Shown piece after piece: positions 25,190 through 34,306 of a stretch of 55,017 nt of DNA. Within the stretch, counting starts at the first letter, position 1, and every line of letters begins with the position of its first letter. The DNA comes from an uncultured Saprospiraceae bacterium (GTDB lineage Bacteria; Bacteroidota; Bacteroidia; Chitinophagales; Saprospiraceae). The position numbers and the translations under genes are program-made. Location: NCBI GenBank assembly GCA_938008185.1, contig CALLLR010000144.1, forward strand, positions 1-55,017, given 5' to 3'. The notes under the pieces were generated by a model. That model was not told where the DNA came from. It did no database searches and was given only the letters and a program-made list of their open reading frames with translations.

Positions 25190-27121
25190 TTATCCCTCCA
25201 GCTCACTCACCAACTGATCCCATTTTTCTACCGCCCCATCCAACTCTTTCTTTTTCAATTGATAATCTTCCATCACTTTGGCCGATGCTTCGCTTTCATA
25301 AAATCCAGGTTCTCCCATTTTGGTTTCAAGAGCAGAGATTTCTTCTTCCAGTTTTTCAACGGCACGTTCCGCATTTTGGACTTTACGCTTTTTCTTTTTT
25401 AAGTCTTTCTTTTCCTGGTAACTTAATTCTGGCGTACCACTGTTTTGTTTCTTATTATTTTTTGCGTCCAGCAGATGTTTGGATTTCGACAATTCCACCT
25501 CCCGCATATTATTCATCGCTCGTTTTTCCAGGAAGAAATTGACGTCACCGAGGTGTTCGTATAGTTTTTGATCTCTGAATTCGATCGTACGGCTGGTCAG
25601 ATTGGCCAGAAAATCACGATCATGCGAAACAATGATCAGCGTACCATCAAATTTTTGGATCGCTTGCTTCAAAACATCTTTAGAAATAATATCCAGGTGA
25701 TTGGTTGGCTCATCCAGCACCAATAAATTGATGGGTTTTAATAATAAACAGGCCAGCGCCAATCGTGCGCGCTCTCCCCCACTCAAAACAGATACTTTTT
25801 TATCGACATCTTCACCACTAAACATAAAAGATCCTAAAATTGTCCGGAGTTTGGGGCGTAGTTCTTCGGGAGATTGTGATTCCATGGTTTGTAAAACGGT
25901 TCGATCTCCCTGTAAGGCGTCCGATTGATTTTGTGCGTAGTACCCCACTTGAACATTGTGTCCCAAATTTATATCCCCATCCGTTGCCGGAATTTCGTTG
26001 ATCAATATTTTAGCCAATGTGGTTTTACCCTGACCGTTTTGTCCTACAAAAGAGACGCGGTCCCCGCGGTCCAGTTTTAATCCTACCTGATCCAACACCT
26101 TCAAATCACTATAGTTTTTGGTTATTTTTTTTGCGTCAATTACGATACTTCCCGCCCGGGGAGCGGGGGGAAATTTAAGTTTCATAGCGCCAGCATCTTC
26201 CGAATCAATTTCGATTCGTTCCATTTTGTCCAGTTGTTTTTTCATGGATTGTGCCATCTTGGTTTTAGTGGCCTTCGCCATAAACCGGTTGATGGTCTTT
26301 TCCTTTTGGGCAATCACTTTTTGTTGATTAACAAAGGCAGCCTGTTGCATTTCCCGCCGTTCTTTTCGCATAATCATAAATTTGGAATAAGCCACTTTAT
26401 AATCGTAGGCTTTGCCCAATTCGATCTCTACGGTACGGTTGGTAACGTTGTCCAAGAATTGCTTATCGTGCGAAATGACGATCAGCGTACTTGGTGAAGT
26501 CTTTAGAAAATTTTCCAACCAGATAATTGATTCAATATCCAGGTGGTTTGTTGGCTCATCTAGTAATAGATAATCCGGTTTTTGCAGTAGCATTTTTGCC
26601 AGTTCAATTCGCATCTGCCAGCCACCACTAAACTCATCCGTCAACCGTCCCATATCGGAAGATTTAAATCCCAGTCCACCCAAAATACGTTCGGCATCCG
26701 CCTCCATCGTATGTCCACCCAAGAGTTGAAATCGCTCACCGGCATCACTCACATCGGTGATTAAGTCCAGATACGCCTGAGACTCGTAGTCAGTTCGTTC
26801 ACCCAACTGTACGTTAATGCTGTCAATTTTTGTCTGTAATTCCAGCGCTTCTTTAAATGCGGTGAGGGTTTCAGCCATGACGGTTTTCCCTTTTGGCAGG
26901 CTCATTTCCTGATGCAAAAATCCCAGCGTCGAACCGGTAGGCCGCGTGATGGTTCCACTATCCGGCGACTGGTGTCCGGCAATAATTTTTAACATAGTAG
27001 ATTTTCCCGCTCCATTTCGGCCAACCAGACCTACTCTTTGCCCTGTTTCAAAGACAATATTAACCGAATCCAATAATACCCGATCCCCGTATTTAACAAA
27101 TATATTCGCTGTCGTTATCAT
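25190..27121 (-). CDS. ABC-F family ATPase (Uup/YdiF-like)
   Basis: A 643-residue cytosolic protein with two ABC domains and no membrane segments, the ABC-F layout that acts on ribosomes. Domain 1 has Walker A GRNGAGKST (34-42), signature FSGGWQMRIELA and Walker B LLLDEPTNHLD. Domain 2 has GQNGQGKTT, LSGGERARLALA and LLVLDEPTNHLD. The two are joined by the charged P-site-tRNA-interaction linker (KAYDYKVAYSKFMIMRKERREMQQ). A C-terminal coiled coil of about 80 residues (KKDLKKKKRKVQNAERAVEKLEEE) places it near Uup or the Bacillus YdiF/YfmR group. The role is probably in translation rather than transport. It appears to be monocistronic. Confidence 0.93.
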   Translation of the reverse strand: MITTANIFVKYGDRVLLDSVNIVFETGQRVGLVGRNGAGKSTMLKIIAGHQSPDSGTITRPTGSTLGFLHQEMSLPKGKTVMAETLTAFKEALELQTKIDSINVQLGERTDYESQAYLDLITDVSDAGERFQLLGGHTMEADAERILGGLGFKSSDMGRLTDEFSGGWQMRIELAKMLLQKPDYLLLDEPTNHLDIESIIWLENFLKTSPSTLIVISHDKQFLDNVTNRTVEIELGKAYDYKVAYSKFMIMRKERREMQQAAFVNQQKVIAQKEKTINRFMAKATKTKMAQSMKKQLDKMERIEIDSEDAGAMKLKFPPAPRAGSIVIDAKKITKNYSDLKVLDQVGLKLDRGDRVSFVGQNGQGKTTLAKILINEIPATDGDINLGHNVQVGYYAQNQSDALQGDRTVLQTMESQSPEELRPKLRTILGSFMFSGEDVDKKVSVLSGGERARLALACLLLKPINLLVLDEPTNHLDIISKDVLKQAIQKFDGTLIIVSHDRDFLANLTSRTIEFRDQKLYEHLGDVNFFLEKRAMNNMREVELSKSKHLLDAKNNKKQNSGTPELSYQEKKDLKKKKRKVQNAERAVEKLEEEISALETKMGEPGFYESEASAKVMEDYQLKKKELDGAVEKWDQLVSELEG

Positions 27122-27291
27122 GATGCAAAGATACGGAAATTAGCAAGAATGGGAAGGGCAAAACATCGGATAGCCAAGATGACTTCCTCTTAAAGGTTGT
27201 CTGTGCATTAACGCTCATTTGGAACCAAGGTTCAAGGAACAAAAAGAGACATTTAATGGAAAACATTCAACAAGAAATAAAACAAAAAAGA

Positions 27292-27336
27292 GGGTCGGTC
27301 CCCTAAAGTGTGTCTGCGCGGAAGCTTTCCTTTAGG
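27292..27336 (+). repeat. Dispersed repeat family A, short copy
   Basis: This copy reads GGGTCGGTCCCCTAAAGTGT then CTGCGCGGAAGCTTTCCTTTA. The right third found in copies 1 and 2 is missing or diverged. It lies in the gap between the ABC-F gene start and the YqgE gene end. Confidence 0.75.
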
Positions 27337-27373
27337 TCTGCTTCTCCTGAGTCAACCGGACAGTTTACATTTT

Positions 27374-27931
27374 TTAATTTGAAATCATAATCTCAGGCAT
27401 CTGAGCGATCACACTGTATGCGTTTCCTTTATTTCTCATGATATTCTGCCACAAATTTTTAGTTTTATTATTAAAAATATAGTTGGCGTCCATATTGGCC
27501 ACTACCCAGGATCGAATTTTCATTTCTTCGACTAACTGGCCAAAGTCCCATCCGGAATAACCGACGAAGAAGCGAATATCTCTAGGTTCTACCAATCCGG
27601 ATTTGATGAGGCTTTTTAATTGCTCAAAATCCCCTCCCCAATATACCCCACGAGCAATCCGTTTACTGTTTTCCAGTAAATCACCGACGCTGTGAATGTA
27701 ATGAATGGTATCTGTTTTGACGGGACCGCCGTAGAATACGGGGGCCTCAAAATCCGGAAAATCGGCAATTAATTCATTGACCGTCATTTCTAAAGGCTTA
27801 TTCAGGATAAAGCCGAGGCTGCCGTCCATTTCATGTTCACAGAGTAAGATGACTGCTCTTTTGAAATTTTGGTCCAGCATGAACGGCTCCGCTAATAGAA
27901 CGCGTCCTTTTTTTACTTTTTGTGTAGTCAT
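27374..27931 (-). CDS. YqgE/AlgH family protein
   Basis: A 185-residue protein of the YqgE/AlgH (DUF179) family. It shows the family landmarks KGRVLLAEPFMLDQNFKRAVILLCEHEMDGSLGFILNKPL-like start (residues 8-47), PVFYGGPV and FVGYSGWDFGQLVEEM. Members are widespread and often called transcriptional regulators on the basis of AlgH in Pseudomonas, but the biochemical function is not settled. It stands alone here, followed by a 335 bp gap. Confidence 0.9.
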   Translation of the reverse strand: MTTQKVKKGRVLLAEPFMLDQNFKRAVILLCEHEMDGSLGFILNKPLEMTVNELIADFPDFEAPVFYGGPVKTDTIHYIHSVGDLLENSKRIARGVYWGGDFEQLKSLIKSGLVEPRDIRFFVGYSGWDFGQLVEEMKIRSWVVANMDANYIFNNKTKNLWQNIMRNKGNAYSVIAQMPEIMISN

Positions 27932-28266
27932 GGTATAGTATTACCTAATGTTTCATAAATATCAATTCCAGAGAGAGTTTGGATTGAATTTTATTACGTT
28001 TCTCAAAGTAAGGTAAAACCAGCATTGTTTCATTTGATGCCAGTATCAGTTACAAAGGGGTTATTCAAATAAATGAACACATCATCCTTCTCATTGATAA
28101 TGCTAAGATTATAAATAAAGTCCGAAAATTCAAATTAATTTAGTTAAGTTTTGGACCTAATGTAAAGGACTTAATAAATATCTTAATTATCGCCACCTCT
28201 AAAAGCTTGATTTTCACGGAACTTACAAAATCCAACTAAACAAAAAATGAATACGTTAAAGTTTTC
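27932..28266. other. 335 bp AT-rich gap, nothing recognised
   Basis: This region between the YqgE start and the AcpH-like stop holds the YqgE promoter. No ORF, repeat or convincing hairpin was seen. Confidence 0.4.
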
Positions 28267-28866
28267 TTAGTTTTTTGACAAAAAATGATTGGATTGAAAC
28301 TTTAGTGATTTCTGGATCAAATCCGGGTAGAATGCGTTGAATTCTTTTTCAAATAATGGATAAAATTTCTGGAGGGTATCGTACGCTTCGACAAAAAAAG
28401 ACGGAAATTTAGTCCGTTCATCCATCCGTTTCAGGGTATACCGAATACCTGCTTCTTGTCCGTAGCCTTCTAACCAGTTTCCCTTGATCATTCCAGGTAG
28501 ATTTTTCTGTAATTTTTTAGGCAAAATTTCCAGATTCTCTTCTAATAGACGGTATTGCTTCTTAGCAAAATCGGCCAGAGACATGCTCGAATATTTCTCC
28601 CAATTAACGGCCAGTAGATGATCATACAATATGTCAATTACCACGGGTGCATATTTTCCCTGGGTAGGACGTAATCGTTCCGTTCCCTGTCGTACGACTG
28701 GATGTTGATCGGTGTAAGTGTCAATAAAACGGTGTAAATGTATCCCCCTTTGGACGGCTGGTGAATAAATTTCGACTTGTTTGTTATTAATAAAATCCGC
28801 AATCATGTTCCCGATGGTAAGCATCGGATGATGGTTGGAAAGGTGAAGATGTGCGAGGTAATTCAT
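28267..28866 (-). CDS. acpH: Acyl carrier protein phosphodiesterase (AcpH-like)
   Basis: A 199-residue protein close in size to E. coli AcpH (193), which removes the phosphopantetheine group from holo-ACP. The N-terminus MNYLAHLHLS...GNMIADFI, the RGIHLHRFIDTYTDQHP motif with its His and Asp metal ligands, and VVIDILYDHLLAVNW are the family landmarks (HD-like fold, DUF479). The gene stands alone on the minus strand. The phosphodiesterase role is transferred from the family; many Bacteroidota members are untested. Confidence 0.85.
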   Translation of the reverse strand: MNYLAHLHLSNHHPMLTIGNMIADFINNKQVEIYSPAVQRGIHLHRFIDTYTDQHPVVRQGTERLRPTQGKYAPVVIDILYDHLLAVNWEKYSSMSLADFAKKQYRLLEENLEILPKKLQKNLPGMIKGNWLEGYGQEAGIRYTLKRMDERTKFPSFFVEAYDTLQKFYPLFEKEFNAFYPDLIQKSLKFQSNHFLSKN

Positions 28867-28964
28867 ATTTTGATGTGCGGATTTGTAAATTTTAAGATGT
28901 GGGGATGGACAGATTTATGGATTTAGTAACGTCTCGCAATTCTTAATATAGGGTTGAACTAACT

Positions 28965-28992
28965 GATTAGACACAGTTAATTGAACACCCCC
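28965..28992 (+). repeat. Repeat family B, isolated terminal sequence
   Basis: GATTAGACACAGTTAATTGAACACCCCC is the same right terminal sequence seen at 11782-11809, with one change. No matching left end was found nearby, so this is a solo or decayed end in the gap before the AcpH-like gene. Confidence 0.6.
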
Positions 28993-29101
28993 TTAATATA
29001 CCGGTAGACACCTTGATTCCGTCTTCTACTTTTCAACTCCCTAAAAATACGCTATTTTCAAAAATCAATAATCGTGGAAAATCAAAATTATTAATTCCCA
29101 A

Positions 29102-29134
29102 TAAAAAAAGATCGACGAAACCCGCCGACCTTTT
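29102..29134 (-). terminator. Intrinsic terminator of pruA
   Basis: Arms AAAGATCG (29107-29114) and CGACCTTT (29126-29133) pair with one G-U pair. The minus-strand transcript continues into a T-run. It lies about 70 bp after the pruA stop codon. Confidence 0.65.
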
Positions 29135-29204
29135 CTTATTATTAGTGAAAACTATTCTTTAGCGTACCATCTGATAATCCGCACATCAATTAATCTACCA
29201 ATCC

Positions 29205-30836
29205 TCACTCCTCTCCCAAAAACGGATATCTATAATCCGTTGGTGGCACAAAATTTTCCTTGATGGTTCGTGGAGAAATCCAACGCAATAAATTTAAGAT
29301 AGAACCAGCTTTATCATTAGTTCCCGATCCCCGGGCACCACCAAATGGCTGCTGCCCTACGACTGCTCCGGTTGGTTTATCATTGATATAAAAATTACCG
29401 GCAGCGTGCTTTAATATTTTATCCGCTAATAAAACCGCGGCGCGATCGTCAGAAAAAATCGATCCGGTCAACGCGTAAGGAGAAGTTTCGTCTACCGTTT
29501 TTAAGATGGCTTCGAACTTTTTGGGATCGTAGACGTGAATCGTTAATACCGGTCCGAAGATTTCTTCGCACATGGTTTTATATTTTGCTTTTTTAGCAAG
29601 AATAACGGTTGGTTCGATAAAGTAGCCTTCACTCTTGGAATAATTTCCACCCATAACAATTTCGGCGTCTTTTGACTTTTTAGCACCAGCGATATAACCC
29701 GTAATTTTATCGTAAGCCCGCTCGTCAATAACGGCATTGATAAAATTGGTGAAATTCTCTACGGTTCCCATTTTAATTTCTGCCAGATCTGCCTTCATGT
29801 ATTTCTCCACATCCTTCCAAAGATTTTTGGGAATGTAAGCACGGGATGCGGCGGAACATTTTTGCCCCTGATACTCAAAGGCTCCCCGGACGAGTGCGGT
29901 CGCTACCACTTTGGCATTCGCAGATTCGTGCGCTACCACAAAATCTTTTCCTCCCGTTTCTCCCACGATTCGGGGATAACTGCGGTAATTGGGTAAGTTG
30001 TCACCAATAGTCTGCCATAGTTTATTAAACACCCCCGTTGAACCGGTATAGTGCAAACCCGCAAATTCCCGGTGGCTAAAAATTAAATCTCCCGCTACCG
30101 GTCCATCCGCAAAAACCAGGTTGATCACCCCGGCGGGAAGTCCGGCGGCTTCAAAAAGATCCATAATGACGTGAGCGGAGTAAATTTGGGTTTCGGCCGG
30201 TTTCCAAACTACGGTATTACCTAACATCGCCGGAGCGGCGGGTAAGTTGGCAGCAATGGACGTAAAATTGAAAGGAGTAATCGCAAAGATAAATCCTTCC
30301 AGTGGACGGTGTTCCAGACGATTCCAGATACCGAGAACACTTTCCGGTTGTTGGGTATAAATCTCCGTCATGTATTGAACGTTGTAACGGAAAAAATCAC
30401 AGAGTTCCGCAACCGCGTCAATTTCTGATTGATATACATTTTTTGATTGACCAAGCATGGTAGCTGCGTTCATCCGCGCTCGGAATGGCCCACTCAACAA
30501 ATCAGCCGCCCGTAAAAATATCGCGGCACGATCCTGCCAGGGCATGTCTTCCCAGGCAGATTTGGCCTTTAGCGCAGCGTCAATTGCCCGCTTGACGTGG
30601 GAAGAATCTCCTTTGGAAAAATGTCCTAAAACATGCTTACGTTCGTGAGGAGGATGAATGGCTACTTTTTCTTTAGTAGTTACATTCTTACCACCAATTC
30701 TCATCGGGATATTGATGGATTTGGCTTTTAATTCAGCAATGGCTGCTTTTAGTTCTTGCTTTTCCAGCGATCCTGGACCGTAAGGAAGTACGGGCTCATT
30801 GGTAGCCATAGGAACTTCAAAAAATGCGTTGGACAT
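29205..30836 (-). CDS. pruA: L-glutamate gamma-semialdehyde dehydrogenase (delta-1-pyrroline-5-carboxylate dehydrogenase)
   Basis: This enzyme oxidises glutamate semialdehyde to glutamate in proline catabolism, using NAD. The 543 residues match the stand-alone P5CDH class (TIGR01236 type) found in Bacteroidota and mitochondria. The aldehyde dehydrogenase motifs are present: ITPFNFTSIAANLPAAPAM (186-204), WKPAE, general base Glu293 in VGETGGKDF and nucleophile Cys327 in GQKCSAASRAYIP. The C-terminal PFGGARGSGTNDKAG is also typical. No putA-like proline dehydrogenase is adjacent. A clear terminator follows. Confidence 0.95.
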   Translation of the reverse strand: MSNAFFEVPMATNEPVLPYGPGSLEKQELKAAIAELKAKSINIPMRIGGKNVTTKEKVAIHPPHERKHVLGHFSKGDSSHVKRAIDAALKAKSAWEDMPWQDRAAIFLRAADLLSGPFRARMNAATMLGQSKNVYQSEIDAVAELCDFFRYNVQYMTEIYTQQPESVLGIWNRLEHRPLEGFIFAITPFNFTSIAANLPAAPAMLGNTVVWKPAETQIYSAHVIMDLFEAAGLPAGVINLVFADGPVAGDLIFSHREFAGLHYTGSTGVFNKLWQTIGDNLPNYRSYPRIVGETGGKDFVVAHESANAKVVATALVRGAFEYQGQKCSAASRAYIPKNLWKDVEKYMKADLAEIKMGTVENFTNFINAVIDERAYDKITGYIAGAKKSKDAEIVMGGNYSKSEGYFIEPTVILAKKAKYKTMCEEIFGPVLTIHVYDPKKFEAILKTVDETSPYALTGSIFSDDRAAVLLADKILKHAAGNFYINDKPTGAVVGQQPFGGARGSGTNDKAGSILNLLRWISPRTIKENFVPPTDYRYPFLGEE

Positions 30837-31177
30837 ATTTGGTATTTTTATTATTTAGATGACTAGACTTTATGCTGAAATGTTTTCTATAGAAACCCAA
30901 TAGAGATTTTTTATCAGGTTGAAGCTCTTTTTTGAACCTTCCTGCCCAAGGCACTAGCTATAGGTGAGAAAAAGCTGAAAGCCGGACAAAAAGATCATTT
31001 GAAAGCCTACAAATTATTTTGGAATAAAGTCTACTATTTTTAAGCAAATTTTTATCGGCGTAAAGCTAAGAAATTATTCCGACCTAGCCACACAAACTTA
31101 ATGAATCGCAAAGTATTTGTCTCCACTACGCTCCTCAAAATGTTTTCTGAGGCATCAAGTCACGGTTGCGGGAAGGG
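30837..31177. other. 341 bp gap, nothing recognised
   Basis: This region between the pruA start and the DinB-like stop holds the pruA promoter. No ORF or repeat family copy was seen. Confidence 0.4.
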
Positions 31178-31654
31178 TTAACGCTCATTTCTGAGCAGGC
31201 GCTTTTTTAACAAAACGATTTGCCCGAGATGATAATAACTGTGTTCTATCATTCCATCTATATTCCGGTGGTAGGTTCCATATATTTCTTTTACAAAGCT
31301 TTGATCCAGTTTTTCGTCTGGCATTTTTTCAATTAAACGGGCCAGTTTTTCGGTGTCCGCCCAAAATTTCGCTAAAAATATATTCCATTCATCAAGGGAC
31401 TCAAATAAAGGAAAATCAAAACTATATTTATCGCTTATTTCGAGTTTTCCATTAACAAATACATTGGTAATACCATGGATATAATAGTGAATATGTTGTG
31501 CTAAAACGCCAATGGAATTCATATTTTGAAAGACTGCGTTCGCATCTTTCCAGTCCAGATTTTCTAACTGATCCTTAAAATTTGTATTGGCAATCCAGGT
31601 TCCGTTGAGTACGACTTCCCTTAATCGATTCGCTAAATTTTCAGTTCTTTCCAT
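31178..31654 (-). CDS. DinB-like four-helix protein
   Basis: A 158-residue protein with four predicted amphipathic helices and spaced histidines (LAQHIHYYIHGI near 52-63, and EHSYYHLGQIVLLKK near 136-150) that resemble the metal-binding triad of the DinB/YfiT superfamily. Family members are metalloenzymes such as thiol S-transferases, often of unknown substrate. It starts 13 bp after the coaD stop codon, so the two are probably cotranscribed, although no functional link is apparent. Confidence 0.7.
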   Translation of the reverse strand: MERTENLANRLREVVLNGTWIANTNFKDQLENLDWKDANAVFQNMNSIGVLAQHIHYYIHGITNVFVNGKLEISDKYSFDFPLFESLDEWNIFLAKFWADTEKLARLIEKMPDEKLDQSFVKEIYGTYHRNIDGMIEHSYYHLGQIVLLKKRLLRNER

Positions 31655-31667
31655 TTTTGAAAATTAA

Positions 31668-32138
31668 TTAAAGATTTAGTTTTACCGCTTCTGGCAGAAA
31701 CGAACTGGCATCTCCATTCCCTTTTATTATTTCTCTGACAATGGTCGAACTTATGTGAGAAAAGGCAGGCTGACTGATCAGAAAGATGGTTTCCAATCCG
31801 TCTCCTACGATTTGATTCAGTTGGGAAATCGTTTTTTCGTAATCAAAATCAGAGGCATTTCGCAAGCCTCTGAGCAAAAATTTAGCGTTTACCTTATTAC
31901 AATAATGCGCAGTCAATCCCTCAAAACTGTCTACTCGGACACTGGGCTGATCCGCAAAACAGGCTTCCAGCCATTCCATTCTCTGTTCCAGTGAAAACAG
32001 GTATTTTTTTTGGGAATTAACGCCCACGGCGACAATAATCTCATCGAAAAAAGGCAAAGCCCGCGTAACGAGATCTACGTGTCCTACGGTGATGGGATCA
32101 AATGATCCGGGGAAGACGGCTATTTTTTTTTGTGGCAT
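31668..32138 (-). CDS. coaD: Pantetheine-phosphate adenylyltransferase
   Basis: This enzyme catalyses the penultimate step of coenzyme A synthesis, adenylating 4'-phosphopantetheine. The 156-residue nucleotidyltransferase has AVFPGSFDPITVGHVDLV (8-25, with the T/HxGH-type motif), LLRGLRNASDFDYE and ISSTIVREII, all diagnostic of CoaD. The size matches the hexameric bacterial enzyme. The ATG is directly preceded by three tandem 7 bp repeats, which is unusual for a leader. Confidence 0.95.
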   Translation of the reverse strand: MPQKKIAVFPGSFDPITVGHVDLVTRALPFFDEIIVAVGVNSQKKYLFSLEQRMEWLEACFADQPSVRVDSFEGLTAHYCNKVNAKFLLRGLRNASDFDYEKTISQLNQIVGDGLETIFLISQPAFSHISSTIVREIIKGNGDASSFLPEAVKLNL

Positions 32139-32159
32139 GGGTTGAGGGTTGAGGGTTGA
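32139..32159. repeat. Three tandem 7 bp repeats (GGGTTGA on plus strand) abutting the coaD start codon
   Basis: Three perfect copies of GGGTTGA lie at 32139-32159, so the coaD mRNA leader reads TCAACCC three times and then ATG. An inverted repeat CCTGCCT...AGGCAGG (32161-32187) lies just upstream on the coaD strand. Confidence 0.9.
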
Positions 32160-32207
32160 GCCTGCCTACGTGATGCAGGAAGGCAGGTTTTGTGTTTTTT
32201 TGAATTA

Positions 32208-33191
32208 TTATATTTTTTTTATTTCGTAGTTGTATATTGATTGTTTAGGATTTAGGTTTGAATCTAACATAAAGGATTCCATAATTCTCAAATAACGTTT
32301 AAATTCACCCGTCTTAGTGAGTTCTAAATAAAATTTGTCTTCGCTCGAAGAAGACTTCAATCTAGTTTTATTTATACGCTTTTCTTCTTCCGAAAAGTGC
32401 TTTTCGAATGTACTATAGAAATTTCCAATAAATTGATTTTTAAACGAATTTTTAGAATCAACTTTATCCGTATAATAATATGTAATTGTAGTATCCGAAT
32501 TTAATCGCTTATCTATTTGGTATGAACACTCAATTGGATTTTCGTTAGATATCCTTGATATTTTACAAATCACTGTATCCCTTTCGTTTGTTGGAACTAT
32601 TAAACCCAACAAAGAATAAACATTCATAAAATCTGAAGACAGGGCAGTTGAGAATTCATTGATACTATCGTTTTCTATCATCCTTATCCACTTAACTAGA
32701 TGTTCCTTCATATATTTGTCCTCTGACGAATCTATGCATTCAATTCGTTTCAAATAATTAGTCTTGACAAAATCTCCAACCATCTCAGGTTCAAGAAAAG
32801 ATATTTTTTTAGAGTGTCGATTTCTCTGCAGGATTAAATTTGGATAGTTTTCTACTTGCTCCTCTAAATACTTGCATTGCCTTCCAAAAATAGTTTGACT
32901 CCATGTTTTATCACTTAATCTAATCTCATAACCTTCGTTTAATTCATCAATATTGAATTGCCTTAGTCCAATGGTATCTGTAAATATTTTATTCTTTTCA
33001 ATTACGCCGTTTCTAATTGAGATATCAATTTTCTTAACTTCATATTCCGACATTTTGCCATTGCCTAATTGAAACGTTAGCTCAGAATATTGCGAAGTAC
33101 CATAGACTATTGTGTCATATTGAATTTGCCCTTTACTTTCAAATTCAAGAAAGAATACGATAAAAATTACGGCAATTAATTTGATCTTCAT
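32208..33191 (-). CDS. Secreted protein of unknown function
   Basis: I do not recognise this 327-residue protein. It has a signal peptide (about 1-21, ending ESKGQ) and a long, highly charged body with no motif I can name. The coding sequence is visibly more AT-rich than neighbouring housekeeping genes, with many Lys, Ile, Asn and Ser codons, suggesting a lineage-specific or transferred gene. It lies between coaD and the coiled-coil gene on the same strand. It may be a periplasmic or surface protein. Confidence 0.6.
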   Translation of the reverse strand: MKIKLIAVIFIVFFLEFESKGQIQYDTIVYGTSQYSELTFQLGNGKMSEYEVKKIDISIRNGVIEKNKIFTDTIGLRQFNIDELNEGYEIRLSDKTWSQTIFGRQCKYLEEQVENYPNLILQRNRHSKKISFLEPEMVGDFVKTNYLKRIECIDSSEDKYMKEHLVKWIRMIENDSINEFSTALSSDFMNVYSLLGLIVPTNERDTVICKISRISNENPIECSYQIDKRLNSDTTITYYYTDKVDSKNSFKNQFIGNFYSTFEKHFSEEEKRINKTRLKSSSSEDKFYLELTKTGEFKRYLRIMESFMLDSNLNPKQSIYNYEIKKI

Positions 33192-33260
33192 TCTTTACAT
33201 TTATAGAATTCTAATTACCTCAAACTCGGTTATACCAATATTACTTTACAATTGTTTAGT

Positions 33261-34199
33261 CTACTTCAACACCGCCTTCCGCGCTTCCTCCAGCTGTTCA
33301 ATTTCATACCTCATCTTTGGCAGCATCCCTTTCAGGGTCGCCTGTAGTCGGAGCGTTTTATCCTTTACGGATATGACACCAGAACGGGTATTCTGAATTT
33401 TCTGCTGTACAATCCAGTCAGTAATCAGGTTATCAAAAAATATATCAGTAAAGGAAGAAAAGGTAGGAATGGTTACGGTCAGTCCAAAATTTTCGGGTCC
33501 ATAAATATCGCGCAGTTCCTTTTCATATTGCGTCAGGGAAATCTTTGCTTTGTACGCCAAATCCTTGGCCATATCAATCTGCCGGTGCTTCATGTGTCCA
33601 GTCGTCATCCGTCCTCTTCTACCGGCCATGTCCCACTGTCCCCAATTGACGGCTTCATTCAATTTGACCAGGACCTGCTCGAGCAAATGAATAGCTCCCC
33701 GACCAACCGCCAGCGCTTCTTCTACTTCAAAAATCATTTTTCGCCGCTCGGTAATCTGGGCATCAATTGAATTAATCTTAGCGGCCAATTGGGGATTGGA
33801 AGCGATGATTTCCTGTTCGCGAAGCTTCAGTAGTTCCCTATGACGACGTTGGGTGGCGGGCAGGGCCCTGATCTTTTCCTCCAATACATTACGTTCATAT
33901 ACCAGCAATTCCAGTGATTTACGAGCTTCGTCGTACCGGAGGTTGGCTTCCAGATATTCCTGTCGTTCTTTTTCGAGCTGCTCTTCTTTGCTTCCCAGCA
34001 CTTTATAAAAAAGAGACTTTACACCCGTTTTATTCAGGGTCTCAATATCGGCTGATTCTTTATCTACCTGTTTGACCAGATAAGCAATCTTGCCTTCTAA
34101 GTCGGTAAGTTCCCGATTAAGATCCTCTAGTCGGTGATCAACTTTTTTCAACCTATCCAGTTTTGTGGTCACTTCTGATAGTTCCGTTCGCGTATCCAT
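33261..34199 (-). CDS. Coiled-coil protein of unknown function
   Basis: A 312-residue protein without signal peptide or membrane segment. Residues about 1-200 are almost entirely heptad-like coiled coil with leucine and charged repeats (LDRLKKVDHRLEDLNRELTDLEGKI near 13-37). A more globular C-terminal part contains NWGQWDMAGRRGRM, YGPENFGLTVTIPTFSSFTDIFFDNLITDWIVQQKIQ and a final helix. I cannot assign a family; similar proteins are annotated as hypothetical in Bacteroidota. It is predicted cytosolic. Confidence 0.7.
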   Translation of the reverse strand: MDTRTELSEVTTKLDRLKKVDHRLEDLNRELTDLEGKIAYLVKQVDKESADIETLNKTGVKSLFYKVLGSKEEQLEKERQEYLEANLRYDEARKSLELLVYERNVLEEKIRALPATQRRHRELLKLREQEIIASNPQLAAKINSIDAQITERRKMIFEVEEALAVGRGAIHLLEQVLVKLNEAVNWGQWDMAGRRGRMTTGHMKHRQIDMAKDLAYKAKISLTQYEKELRDIYGPENFGLTVTIPTFSSFTDIFFDNLITDWIVQQKIQNTRSGVISVKDKTLRLQATLKGMLPKMRYEIEQLEEARKAVLK

Positions 34200-34306
34200 C
34201 TTTTTTGTTTAAAATGGTAAAAAAATCCAGTTTGGTAGAAAGGATTTATGATTAAGTTGTTTAAGCAGGTCTAAATTAACTCCCAGGGAATTCAGATGCA
34301 ATTAAC

